In this document: piece by piece, positions 30,701 through 42,400 of the stretch
Layout: every line of letters begins with the position of its first letter
Position numbering within the stretch: position 1 is the first letter of the stretch
From: Macrostomum hystrix
Lineage: Eukaryota; Platyhelminthes; Macrostomidae
Assembly (NCBI GenBank): GCA_950097015.1
Contig: CATNEN010000038.1
Coordinates: forward strand, 27,992,501-28,056,500
Reading direction: 5' to 3'
Length of the DNA: 64,000 bases
Made by a program: the position numbers and the translations under genes
Notes under the pieces: model-generated
What the model saw: only the letters and a program-made list of their open reading frames with translations
What the model was told of the DNA's origin: nothing
Database searches by the model: none

Positions 30701-33035
30701 CTGGGTTGCAGATCCGTCGCCTGATTGGTCACCGAAATTTGCTGCAAAAATGTTTTCGTAATGTACATAATACTACTCACGTCATCGGATTAGAAGTATA
30801 TATTCTATTCCTTCCTTCCTTCCTTCCTCATTTTTTAAATATCTTTTTAACTCACACTTTCCGTTTCGTGGCATTGTTGCGACTGCTGCAGTTGCTTGTC
30901 GCATACTCGGGCCAGCAAAAGTGCCTAGACTGTGAATTCCCCGACCAATTGGCTGCATGGTGACTGTCTCCACTTCCTGATAGGTTCTGGGTGGCGATGA
31001 TGCTGACACCACTCGCTGCTGGATTGTCTGCGATAAGGTACGAACGGGTGTCAAATTAGATGCAGTGTCTTCTACCCCAGCCTGTCTTCTACCCCAGCCT
31101 GTCTTCTACCCCAGCCTGTCTTCTACCCCAGCCTGTCTTCTACCCCAGCCTGTCTTCTACCCCAGCCTGTCTTCTACCACAGCCTGTCTTCTACCCCAGC
31201 CTGTCTTCTACCCCAGCCTGTCTTCTACCCCAGCCTGTCTTCTTCCCCAGCCTGTCTTCTACCCCAGCTGTCTTCTACCCCAGCTGTCTTCTACCCCAGC
31301 CTGTCTTCTACCCCAGCCTCTCTTCTACCCAAGCCTGTCTTCTACCCCAGCCTGTCTTCTACCACAGCCTGTCTTCTACCCCAGCCTGTCTTCTTCCCCA
31401 GCCTGTCTTCTACCCCAGCCTCTCTTCTACCCAAGCCTGTCTTCTACCACAGCCTGTCTTCTTCCCCAGCCTGTCTTCTACCCCAGCCTGTCTTCTTCCC
31501 CAGCCTGTCTTCTACCCTAGCCTGTCTTCTTCCCCAGCCTGTCTTCTACCCCAGCCTCTCTTCTACTCAAGCCTGTCTTCTACCACAGCCTGTCTTCTTC
31601 CCCAGCCTGTCTTCTACCCCAGCCTGTCTTCTTCCCCAGCCTGTCTTCTACCCCAGCCTGTCTTCTTCCCCAGCCTGTCTTCTTCCCCAGCCTGTCTTCT
31701 TCCCCAGCCTGTCTTCTTCCCCAGCCTGTCTTCTTCCCCAGCCTGTCTTCTACCCCAGCCTGTCTTCTACCCCAGCCTGTCTTCTACCCCAGCCTGTCTT
31801 CTACCCCAGCCTGTCTTCTTCCCCAGCCTGTCTTCTACCCCAGCCTCTCTTCTACCCAAGCCTGTCTTCTACCCCAGCCTGTCTTCTACTCCAGCCTGTC
31901 TTCTACCCCAGCCTGTCTTCTTCCCCAGCCTGTCTTCTACCCCAGCCAGTCTTCTACCCTAGCCTGTCTTCTACACCAGCGTGATGTCTACCCCAGCCTG
32001 TCTTCTACTCCAGCCTGTCTTCTTCCCCAGCCTGTCTTCTACCCCAGCCAGTCTTCTACCCTAGCCTGTCTTCTACACCAGCGTGATGTCTTCCCCAGCA
32101 CTAGAATCATGCGAATGCATGCCATTTGCAATTAAACAACTAAATAAAATTGACTCGATTTAACAAAAAATTTTACTGTTGAAATGAAACCATTCAGCTT
32201 TACAACTAGAAAAAAACTCAAGATTTGACACTTCGGAAATAAATTGTGATACTGAATTAATATGCTGAAAAGGCATGACAAAAAGCTTGAAAAAAATTTT
32301 TTTTTAGTTAAGGGATTGATATCAGCTCACCACTTTAAATTGACAATCCGAGTCAGACTGGACATGAAAATAAAAATTATTGCTGTCAAAGAAAATTCAG
32401 TATGGCAAGAAAGGAAAAACGCTGCATAAAATTCACTTTTCATTCTGAATTGACAAAGTGATTTTTCTTCTAACAACTTATTCTGATATCATTGATTATA
32501 TGTTCCTAACCTCTTCCCCTTCTCCCTCTTCCCCTCTTCCCCTACTCCCTCTTCCCCTCTTCCCCTTCTCCCCTCTTCCCCTTCCCCCTCTTCCCCTTCT
32601 CCCCTTTTACCCTTCTGCCCTCTTCCCCTTCTCCCTCTTCCCCTTCTCCCCTCTTCCCCTTCTCCCTCTTACCATTCTCCCCTCTTCCCCTTCTCCCTCT
32701 TCCCCTTCTCCCCTCTTCCCCTTCTCACTTCTTCCCCTTCTCCCTCTTACCATTCTCCCCTCTTCCCCTTCTCCCCTCTTACCCTTCTCGCCTCTTTCCC
32801 CTTTCCCATCTTCTCCCTTCGTCACATTTTCTTATCTTCTCATCTTCCCCTGTTACTCCTCTTCCCATCTTCCCCTGCTACACCTCTTCCCATCTTTCCC
32901 TGTTACTCATCTTCCCATCTTTCCCGGTCACCCCTCTTCCAATCTTCCCATCTTTTCATTGAGAACTCACGGCGGTTGCTCTCCAATCTTGACGAGGCCA
33001 AAGTCGCTGCTGCTGCTGCTGCTGCTGCTTTGGAA

Positions 33036-33071
<36 letters not shown>

Positions 33072-33091
33072 GGAGCTGCTGGTGCTGCTGG

Positions 33092-33125
<34 letters not shown>

Positions 33126-33128
33126 GGA

Positions 33129-33161
<33 letters not shown>

Positions 33162-33197
33162 GGAGCTGCTGCTGCTGCTGCTGCTGCTGCTTTGGGA

Positions 33198-33230
<33 letters not shown>

Positions 33231-35409
33231 GGAGCTGCTGGTGCTGCTGCTGCTGCTTTAGGAGCTGCTGCTGCTGCTGCTGTTGCTGCTTTGGGAGCTG
33301 CTGGTGCTGCTGCACTCTAGTCTTGGTGGCGAACATCTGGGCTTGCAGCTCCTGCAGTCGGCGCTCCAGTAGATCACGTGATTTGGCCAGATTTTCTTGC
33401 TCCTCTAAACAGACGAGAAATCGATATTATCCATGTCATAACTATGTTATAAATAGTTCAAATTTTGACATTCTCTCACCGAACTGCTCGCTAAATCGTC
33501 TGACACCATCGTCAACGGGTTCACCGGCAGCGCCAGTGGCAACAGCCGCTCTATGCCTGCCCCGACTCGGCAAACTGCCCAGCTGCGGATGCCTGAAACG
33601 GCGCTCCCAAAGTGGTGGCTGCTGCTGCAACCGGTTCGGTACTTCGCCAAGTTGGATTTGAATGTCGCCTGCGATTCGGGTTAGACGGAAAGAAAGTGAT
33701 GTAGTGAGGCGGGGGGGTTTTAAAGTATACATCTGTGCCCTATCCTTCGGGGGTGAGTGATAGCGGTAAACGTGTCTGCCTCTTGCATGAAGGTCCTGAG
33801 CTCGATTCTGTTGTGAGGCCACGTTCATTTGGGGCGCAGCCGCGGAGAGTGAGTATCTGTGTGCGTGTGTGCTCAGGAGTCTGCGAAATTGGCAGAATTG
33901 CCTCCTCGCTGGCTGCAGGTCCACTGTCACCAAATGTTGTGTCCCTTCCCGCAGCCTTCGAGGAATTATTATTATTTGCCTCACCTTCAGGTGTTGAGTA
34001 CGTCGACTTTGGAGAATCGAAATATTCCATAGAATGCTCTTCTGAAAGCATTGGTGGACCATTTTGATGACGAACGCTGCGCCATTGGCTCTCGTACCGC
34101 TGTTGTTGCTGATGATGCAGCCGGTGAAACGACTGGCGCTCGAGCCGTTGCTCCAGCTGCCGGTGGTGATGGCCAGCATCGCGATGCCGAGGCTTGGACA
34201 GATGATTGACAGGCGAAGCAGCACGTTCCGATCGAAACGACTGCTGTCTGAGCGGTTGAAACTCGTCACCGTAGTCTCCTTCGTAGTCGGACTGTGCGTC
34301 GTTGAACTGGTCGAATTCGCCGCCATCCGGCTGATGATGCAGCATTCGCCGAACTTGTCTTTGGATCTTTTGGCGAGTGCGCGCCAGCTCCGCGGTCAGC
34401 TGACGCTCTCGATCCGTGTCCGCAGCCAGCTGTTGCTTCGACGCTGCGACGGTCGCCTCCGCGTCAGCGTTTGTCGCCGCAGTTGGCCTACCAACGCTGA
34501 GTAGGCCTTCCAGTAGGCTGTCCAGATCCTTGCTTGACTTCTTTTCGTCGAGATCATTGTTGACCAAATGCTTGACTCCGGCTGTAGTCCTCGGAGGCGG
34601 CGTCGGAGGCCTCAGCGACTGCAGCGGCTGAATGCTTGGCGATGACTCTGGCCTGTAGCCGATGTTGGCTGCAGGTGAGTTAATTCGGTTATTAGAATTG
34701 GCATTGAAACTGTAGCTTTAACATTGGAAAGTCCACGTTGGGCTATTTAAAATACCCATTTTTTCTTTTACATATCCCCAAAAATATTCAAATATTCGTC
34801 ATTAAAATCCAGAAAACTTTGGAAAAAAGACAGCATTAAAGACAATTTTTCTGCTCACACAATTTAACGCTGTCGGCTATTATTGTGCATATTATATTGT
34901 TTATTAGGTTTTTACCTAAGCTGTTGAATTGGTAACCAGCGTAATTAAGGGTGGGTGTGGCGTCCCCCAGTCCATGGACTGAACAGCCGTACGCAGCCTT
35001 CCGGATGTACCCAACCCTTAACTACCCCAGCTAATGCTGGTGCCAATTAACAGCTGGGTGAACTGAAGCATAGAAGATATAGAAGATATTCGTCCTGTTA
35101 TTAACAATCAACTTACTGTCAAAAATCATTGAAAATCTGCTCTTCGGTCTACTAGCCGATAAGTCCGACATTTTTGTGTCTCTAAATTTTTGTTGTTTAT
35201 CAAAAGCAGGCCTTAATATAATTTGCATTGTTCACAAATATTGATATTATTCGGTCAAAAGGCAGTTGGGCTGTTCATAGTCCAGAGGGTTCTGCGCAAT
35301 TAGGTAACCTTCTATGCCACACAAGGATAAGTTCAAGGCTATTGGACATGTGGTCCAGGACTCTCTGGCCATTGCGTCTCTTCTCTCTCCATCTTTCAGC
35401 ATGTGTGGA

Positions 35410-35454
<45 letters not shown>

Positions 35455-37054
35455 CCTTTCACTTCTTTATCCGGTACGAGATTGAATCGATAATACTTCT
35501 ATCCTTCGCTAGCAAGCCTCTTATAGAGGCGTATAGACTGCGTATAGACCGTCTGTCTGGCATGCTAGGATTTTCCTCTCCTTCGAATTAAATGTCCTAG
35601 TGTCTCTTAACACTGCCAATTTTCCCTAACAAAATACTTAATTATACTCTGCAACTTTTCAACTACTTTTCTTAGAAAACAAATTGGCATCTTGCCAGGA
35701 ATACGACTAATTCCTCAGGTAGCTGTCCTCAACTCTCCTTCAGTTCCTCAGGTAGCTGTCCTCAACTCCCCTTCAGTTCCTCAGGTAGCTGTCCTCAACT
35801 CCCCTTCAGTTCCTCAGGTAGCTGTCCTCAACTCTCCTTCAGTTCCTCAGGTAGCTGTCCTCAACTCCCCTTCAGTTCCTCAGGTAGCTGTCCTCAACTC
35901 TCCTTCAGTTCCTCAGGTAGCTGTCCTCAACTCTCCTTCAGTTCCTCAGGTAGCTGTCCTCAACTCCCCTTCAGTTCCTCAGGTAGCTGTCCTCAACTCC
36001 CCTTCAGTTCCTCAGGTAGCTGTCCTCAACTCTCCTTCAGTTCCTCAGGTAGCTGTCCTCAACTCCCCTTCAGTTCCTCAGGTAGCTGTCCTCAACTCTC
36101 CTTCAGTTCCTCAGGTAGCTGTCCTCAACTCCCCTTCAGTTCCTCAGGTAGCTGTCCTCAACTCCCCTTCAGTTCCTCAGGTAGCTGTCCTCAACTCTCC
36201 TTCAGTTCCTCAGGTAGCTGTCCTCAACTCTCCTTCAGTTCCTCAGGTAGCTGTCCTCAACTCTCCTTCAGTTCCTCAGGTAGCTGTCCTCAACTCTACT
36301 TCAGTTCCTCAGGTAGCTGTCCTCAACTCTCCTTCAGTTCCTCAGGTAGCTGTCCTCAACTCTCCTTCAGTTCCTCAGGTAGCTGTCCTCAACTCTCCTT
36401 CAGTTCCTCAGGTAGCTGTCCTCAACTCTACTTCAGTTCCTCAGGTAGCTGTCCTCAACTCTCCTTCAGTTCCTCAGGTAGCTGTCCTCAACTCTCCTTC
36501 AGTTCCTCAGGTAGCTGTACTCAACTCTCCTTCAGTTCCTCAGGTAGCTGTCCTCAACTCTACTTCAGTTCCTCAGGTAGCTGTCCTCAACTCTCCTTCA
36601 GTTCCTCAGGTAGCTGTCCTCAACTCTCCTTCAGTTCCTCAGGTAGCTGTCCTCAACTCTCTTTCAGTTCCTCAGGTAGCTGTCCTCAACTCTCCTTCAG
36701 TTCCTCAGGTAGCTGTCCTCAACTCTCCTTCAGTTCCTCAGGTAGCTGTCCTCAACTCTACTTCAGTTCCTCAGGTAGCTGTCCTCAACTCTCCTTCAGT
36801 TCCTCAGGTAGCTGTCCTCAACTCTCCTTCAGTTCCTCAGGTAGCTGTCCTCAACTCTCCTTCAGTTCCTTAGGTAGCTTAAATCCTAAGTCTTAAGAAT
36901 AAACAGAAAAGTGCTCACAGCTCGCACCGCAGCCTGAGTCGTCTCCAGCTGATGATTCCTCAATCCAATCGCCATCAGCGGTCCTCTTCACAATGGCGTA
37001 CAGGTTCCCATCTAATGGGCCGGAGCAGTATTGTTGGAGTGCGCTGGCCCACAT
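27707..37054 (-). CDS. TNS: Tensin, short form with SH2 and PTB domains
   Basis: Nine exons (minus): 37054-36919, 34668-33985, 33668-33480, 33404-32971, 31027-30856, 30741-30547, 30130-29654, 29123-28883, 27878-27707. Phases agree at every junction and give 899 residues. The start includes GPLDGNLYA, the motif that follows the C2 domain in tensins. The middle is a long linker with a polyglutamine region (exon 4). The SH2 domain runs from LWYRPAISREE (exon 6) through GSFLIRDS and IRHFLLEPTAGGVRLRG (exon 7). The C-terminal PTB domain spans exons 8-9 (YFGTIGVESLTG ... GSRIFGLVVECRS). Tensins link integrin tails and phosphotyrosine proteins to actin. Phosphatase and C2 exons were not found upstream; the ATG lies 2 nt after an acceptor, so this may be a short form. 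The exon 7 donor (caa|gtgggt) is the least certain boundary. Confidence 0.85.
27955..28873. repeat. (TATTC)n pentanucleotide satellite, copy B, in tensin intron 8
   Basis: About 915 bp of tattc repeats with atatt and tactc variants, occupying almost all of tensin intron 8 (27879-28882). A block of atatt repeats recurs at about 28020-28120 and 28320-28415, showing internal duplication of roughly 300 bp. Confidence 0.97.
29270..29590. repeat. 21-bp minisatellite (aagattcttggaaaagcgtc), copy B, in tensin intron 7
   Basis: About 15 copies inside intron 7 (29124-29653) of tensin. Homologous to the longer array 16556-17547. Confidence 0.93.
30143..30512. repeat. 15-bp minisatellite (ggaacattgggtcaa) filling tensin intron 6
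   Basis: About 25 copies occupy nearly 90 percent of intron 6 (30131-30546), starting roughly 13 bp from the acceptor. Variants include ataaaacattgggtc. Shares the word ttgggtcaag with the array at 50555-51290. Confidence 0.95.
31062..32097. repeat. 17-bp minisatellite (tgtcttctaccccagcc) in tensin intron 4
   Basis: About 61 copies, pyrimidine-rich on the plus strand, with cttcttcccc and tctcttctac variants. With the next array it makes up most of intron 4 (31028-32970). The 17-bp period is not a multiple of three, yet long open frames persist because three copies (51 bp) restore frame. Confidence 0.95.
32515..32960. repeat. Polypyrimidine minisatellite (cttctcccctcttcccc) in tensin intron 4
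   Basis: About 440 bp that is almost pure C and T on the plus strand for its first 300 bp, then imperfect tcttcccatcttcccctg repeats. Such purine/pyrimidine tracts can form triplex DNA. It lies immediately downstream of the polyQ exon donor. Confidence 0.9.
33008..33312 (-). repeat. CAG repeat coding polyglutamine in tensin exon 4
   Basis: (CTG)n on plus encodes runs of 5-12 glutamines separated by an almost invariant Leu-Pro-Lys (QLPKQ), about nine blocks. The ctttgggag interruption recurs with the CAG run, so the expansion unit is a run plus punctuation of 30-40 bp. Confidence 0.95.
33745..33955 (+). mobile_element. Second tRNA-derived SINE family, copy in tensin intron 2
   Basis: The head gtgatagcggtaaacgtgtc, then ctgcctcttgcatgaaggtc and a B-box-like gagctcgattc (33798-33808), resembles a tRNA gene. 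The body ends gctggctgcaggtccactgt. A headless relative lies at 39775-40036 on the opposite strand. It sits in the intron between tensin exons 2 and 3. No poly(A) tail or clear target duplication was seen. Confidence 0.6.
34926..35050. repeat. About 125-bp inverted repeat (hairpin)
   Basis: The left arm (aattggtaaccagcgtaatt then aagggtgggt) is the imperfect reverse complement of the right arm (acccaacccttaactacccc then agctaatgctggtgccaatt). The two are separated by a loop of about 50 bp. It could be a foldback element or the end of a SINE, in tensin intron 1. Confidence 0.6.
35410..35455. repeat. (CTG)n microsatellite
   Basis: About 14 uninterrupted ctg units in tensin intron 1, apparently non-coding. 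Confidence 0.95.
35695..36872. repeat. 33-bp minisatellite in tensin intron 1
   Basis: About 35 near-perfect copies of a 33-bp unit containing cctcaggtagctgtcctcaa. Only two positions vary commonly (tctcc / ccccc / tctac). The tctact variant recurs at about 36296, 36425, 36557 and 36755, about four to six units apart, suggesting block duplication. It keeps one frame open for 393 codons (PQVAVLNSPSV repeats) but lies in an intron of the opposite-strand gene. Confidence 0.97.
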
Positions 37055-37159
37055 TACTCAATGTTTGGATTATAGCCAAACTTCTAAAAGTAACTTTGAG
37101 TCTTCTGTTAAATTTCGAAAATTTCTTTCGCGCTATAACAAAAAGATTCCAAATTAGTG

Positions 37160-37185
37160 TGACAGAGAGAGAGAGAGAGATAATA
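37160..37185. repeat. Short (GA)n microsatellite
   Basis: gagagagagagagagat upstream of the tensin start. Confidence 0.9.
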
Positions 37186-37576
37186 AGTGAGAGAAACAGA
37201 CCAAAGCAATGCGATGGGAGACAAAAGTTTGTGAAGAGAAAACTCAAAGGCACAGAGATGCTCACGGTGCAGTGAGAAGGCTTTGGAGTTGGTCTACTCA
37301 AATAACCGCTTTAGCATGATTGTGGTCGTCGCTAGCGCAGTAAATAGCGCTTTGGCTTCTGTTTTTTAATGCCCCCAGCGTTCATTCTGTGCTAGCTCCT
37401 TTTTCCACCGTTTTGTTCAGTTTCATGCGTGCGCCCGTGGGCTGGTTCAGAAATTAAAGCTCTTTTTTTATCTTTCAAGCGTTTTCATTCTTAGGTATGA
37501 GCCCTCTTTCTTTTAAAGAGAGTGCGCTTAGTAAAAACACATCTTTTAAGTTTATTCACCATCGTAAAACTTTCTC

Positions 37577-37705
37577 TTTCTATCTATCTATCGATCTATC
37601 TATCTATCTATCGATCTTTCTTATCTATATATCTATCTATCTTATCTATCTATCTATCTATCTTTCTATCTATCTATCTATCGTTCTATCCATCTATTGT
37701 ATTCT
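37577..37705. repeat. (TCTA)n tetranucleotide repeat
   Basis: Tcta repeats with occasional tcga and tctt variants, in the gap between the divergent tensin and golgin-like genes. Confidence 0.95.
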
Positions 37706-37709
37706 TAAC

Positions 37710-39478
37710 TCAACGCAAGAATATTTCGTAAAAAGAAACAATTATTGTGCAGCGGTTAAATTGTTTGATGCGAGCTGCCTTCCTGACAAAGCACTAAATT
37801 ACAGCTGGAGCCATAAGTTGTGTCTAGGCCATGCAAAAAACTTTTGGCGATAATAAAACGACAAGTTTATTAGCATTGACAGTGCGACTTAAACTCGCAT
37901 CTTAAAATTCATTGTTGCGCTGCACTCGACCGGTGCAATTTAAAAAAAGCTCTTTCGCGGTTTGCTAGCCCGTTCTCTATACAGTATTTAATGCAACCTC
38001 ACAATCTATAGCTGTCATAAAATGAACTATATCTTTAGAAATAAGATCTTAGATCCCTTACTAATACAGACCTTTTAGGGACCCAGACTAATGTTTATAG
38101 TACGCATTTCATTGCATCAACAATGCACTGTAGGCTTTTGGAAACCGAATCTTAATTGCTATATATGCACAGGACAGGATTTTGCAAATCAATGAAACCA
38201 ATTCAATATCACAGGAATACATTACATGACAAAAAACACTTGGCAATGCGATCTTTGCTTTTTTAAATCACTTTTTAAATCAATCACTTTGACTTAAGGT
38301 GAATTTCACTTCAGATTTGAATATCTGGTGATCATATCTGATCTGATCTAATCAGAATATCAGATTTGAATATCACTATGCCTTTGAAGTTATAGGGAAA
38401 TTTAACGAGCCTATTGACATTGTGATGGAGACAGCCCACAATCCCCATTTGGACATTTATAAAATGTTTAAAGTCAGACTTAACGACAAAGCGCGCATGT
38501 TTTTGCGGCAGAGTAAAACAATATATCCTGCTGATACAGCAGCATACGTGCTTAAGTCATAAAAAATTATCTACTTTTGACTAGCGGTGTAAAAAGAAGC
38601 AGTCGAAATCGGAAACATTTTTACAAAGTTTATTTTCTTGGAGTATTCGAAGAATTGTATTTAAGTTCTGTACAACGGCTATTTCTTTTCAGATATTCTA
38701 CATGAAACAGTGGCACTAATTTATCTATCTCGATAGATCCTCAGTTTACAAATTTTTCTCTTACAGATTTATTTGTAAGCACCTAAATTTACACGACATG
38801 GAATAAAATGTATATTAGTGTAATGTATATCAATGTATATTAATATATAACGTATATACTATACAAATATACAAATACATATATATCGTAAATCATGTAA
38901 AAACATTACATAAAGGAAGCTAGAGACTAGAATAACAGAAAGTTTTTTATTCTGTGCTTATAGGGCCTATTAGCTAATAAACTGATTCTGAAATTTGTAC
39001 TTAATTTGTAAAAGTGTCAAAAGGTTATACACAATACAATGTTTTAAAAAAAATATTTTATAAAATGTATTGTGTTTAAAAATGCTCCAATTAAATATAT
39101 AGGGGTATTTAGATTTGATTTATTCTCTCCAGGCTATGCTATAAGAAATAAAATTTGTTAAAACATTCTGTTTATAACCTTGTTGAGTGTTATCTTTGCC
39201 AATAATTTCTTTCTGAGGTCTAGGTCTCAGACGTAAAAAATAGTAAAATAATTAATTTCTAGTCACTTAGTCATACTGTTTTTGTACAGTGAAATATGTG
39301 CCTAAATATTTTCCTAGGCCTTGGTCACTTTGTCATATACTTATTTTCATCATATAGTTTTTTATTCACATTTTTATCTAGTATATTGCAGCTATAAATA
39401 ATGATAGTGTTACTGTTAGCTTATAGTTTTAGTTTATAGCAAATTCTTTTAATGCTTTTATAATGCTTTTCCTTTCAG
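37710..39478. other. Gap between divergent genes; one orphan coding-like fragment
   Basis: Mostly AT-rich. At about 38352-38563 (+) a 70-codon open frame without a clear start reads YHYAFEVIGKFNEPIDIVME and onward, with amino-acid composition that looks like real protein (LDIYKMFKVRLNDKARMF). It may be an exon or retroelement relic; family unknown. The interval should also hold promoters for both neighbours. The 3' splice site cctttcag ends at 39478. Confidence 0.35.
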
Positions 39479-39499
39479 CCTAAAAGTTACTAATTATAA

Positions 39500-42400
39500 A
39501 TGTCGCAAAAGCAGCAAACAAAAAAGAAAACTGGCTCTAGCAATGATGAAAAAATTGAATCAGGTAAGTGTGGCTTAAAATAAATAAATTTAGATTGCAA
39601 CTGAAATCCAACTTTTCTGTATTATACAAGTATCTTAATAAGCTAGTCACAATATGCAATTTAATTAGCTAGGTTTATCTTTAATAACTGAATTACCTTC
39701 TATTATCTATCTAAAGGCAATCACCAATATAATGATAATAATACTTACCAGAGGGCTGCAGGCAATGGCACATCATTTAGTAACATGACCTGCAACCAGC
39801 AAGGATGCAATTCTGTCCATTTCACTTACTCCTGAGCATACACACACACACACACACACACACACAGATACCATACGCAGGCACACACTCACAGGTGTTT
39901 ACATCTGCCCTGACTTTCCCATTGTCAGGCTGTGTACACCCTCAATGTGCCTTGGAGGTTGGCCCTCAAGGGTGTAAACTGCACGACAAGCCCCCAAGCC
40001 TTCTCTTAGCGCCTGCGCCCCAAATGAATGTCTAAAGCTTGTTTGATGGCGAGGAAAAAAGTATCATTGTTATCCCAATCAATTTCGTAATGACATCCAC
40101 CTTTTTTTGTTCAAAAAACGAACTATAAATTTTTCAACAGAAGGCTCAACAATTCGTCAGCAACCGCAGTCTCAACAGCAGCAGCAGCAGAAGGCATCGC
40201 CAAGTAGTACTCCTCGTCCAGCCGCAGCAGCAGCCGCTGCTGTTTACGAAGACGATGACGAAGACTCGGAACTGGGCGCTGTCGGCGGCGCCAGAGGTCA
40301 GCTTTGGCGCGAAGTTGGCGTTCACCGATCGACACCCGCTTCGTCGGCGGCTCCGTCTGGCGCGGTTGGAGGCGGTGTCGGCGGAGGCGGCGGTAACAGC
40401 AGTCGCCTATCGCAAGTGTCCGGGGTGTCGCGCATTTCCCGCGATTCCGGCATCCCGGACATGACATTCGAATATCACCCGGTGCCGATTGTGCTCAGCT
40501 TGGGCCAGCTGCAGCGGTCTCTGCCAGCTAGCGTCGGCCCTAGCGGCGGAGAGGGCACTCAGTCGCCGCCTACGCGAGATCCCGGCCTAGACGGCCTGAA
40601 AGAGGAGGAGGCGGAGAGTTCGCCAGCAGATTTTGAGCACGATTTTAAGAAGTCCAGCACTATGGGAGATGGTAAGATTGTGCGCTACCGCCTTTAGATA
40701 TCGATTTAAAACGGCATTTCTCCTCTGTTTAGATCCCAATCAACCATGGGTCAAATCTGGTAAAAATGATCCCAATTTTTATTCAGATCCTATGCGAAGA
40801 TCCTGAAATTCAAGTATCAACACCATTCTCTTGTTACATTTTATTGCATTTTTAGATCCCATCGCCGCGATCCTCAACTCTGATCCCATTAGTAGATCCC
40901 ATTCTGCAGATCCTCAATATCAAACTGTGATCCCATTCTGTAGATATTCAATTTTAAACTTGGATCCCATTCTGCAGATCCTCAATTTTTAACTTTTATC
41001 CCATTCTGTAGATCCGCAATTTTAAACTCTGATCCCATTCTGCAGATCCTCAAATTAAATTTATGATCCCATTCTGCAGATCCTCAATTTTAAACTTGGA
41101 TCCCATTCTGCAGATCCTCAATTTTTTACTTTTATCTTATTCTGTAGATCCGCAATTTTAAACTCTGATCCCATTCTGCAGATCCTCAACTTTAAACTCT
41201 GATCCCATTCCGTTGATCCTCAATTTTCAACTCTGATCCCATTCCATTGATCCTCAATTTTCAACTCTGATCCCATTCTGTAGAACCTCAAATTATATTT
41301 TTGATCCCGTTACGTTGATCCTTAATTTAGAACTCTGATCGCATTCCGTTGATCCTCGATTTTAAACTCTGATCCCATTCCGTTGATCCTCAATTTTAAA
41401 CTCTGATCCCATTCCGTTGATCCTCAATTTTAAACTCTGATCCCATTCCGTTGATCCTCAATTTTAAACTCTGATCCCATTCCGTTGATCCTCAATTTTA
41501 AACTCTGATCCCATTCCGTTCATCCTCAATTTTAAACTAATCCCATTTTTTAGATTCCAATTTCTTAGATTTTAACGTAGGGATTCCTTTGGAAGATTCC
41601 AAAATTCAAATTGAAACTATTTTCCCTAGATCCCAATTTCAAAGTCGAATCCCGTTATTTCGCTGCCTGTCCATCTCAGACCAGTCTCTCTACATGGAGT
41701 CGACCGCCGGAGTGTCAGAATTCGCCGACAACGACGATGACGAAGAGCAGAGCCTGGAGCGAGCCAAACTGCTCGGCCAGCTGGAGGTCCTGTCGGCGGA
41801 GGCGGAGCTGGCCCTTCGTCAGCGAGCCGAGCTGGCAGCCGAATGCGAGCGCCTTCGGTCGCTGGCCGAGGGCGGCCCGGAGACGCGGCGAGAGCTGGAC
41901 GCCGCCCAGACTGAGCGAGCCAGGCTCCGACTAGCGCTGGAGGATCGTGCCGCGGAGGCTCGGACTCTGACTGCTGAATTGGAGGCCGCTAATAGGGCTA
42001 GCGCTGATCTCAGGCAGCAGGTTGTTGGACTGCAGGTGAGAATTCAACTGGCTTGTCTATCGGGCACTCTTTGTTCGATTTTCGATTCTGTCTAAAACTC
42101 TTTGTTCTATTTTCGATTTTGTCTAAAACTCTTTGTTCTATTTTCGATTCTATCTGACACTCTTTGTTCTATTTTAAAATTTGTAACAATTTTTTCTTCT
42201 GTCACTCTTTGTTCTTTTTTTAATACCTTCTGTCACTCTTAGTTTTATTTACAATTCTATCCGTCGCTTTTTGGTATTTTTTCGATTCTGCCTGTCACTC
42301 TTTGTTCTATTTTCACTACACCACTCTTGATCCTAATGCCAAGTCTGCCCCTCCGATCCCAATGCAAACAGGACTGCCTAGACGCCCGTCAGGAGACTGT

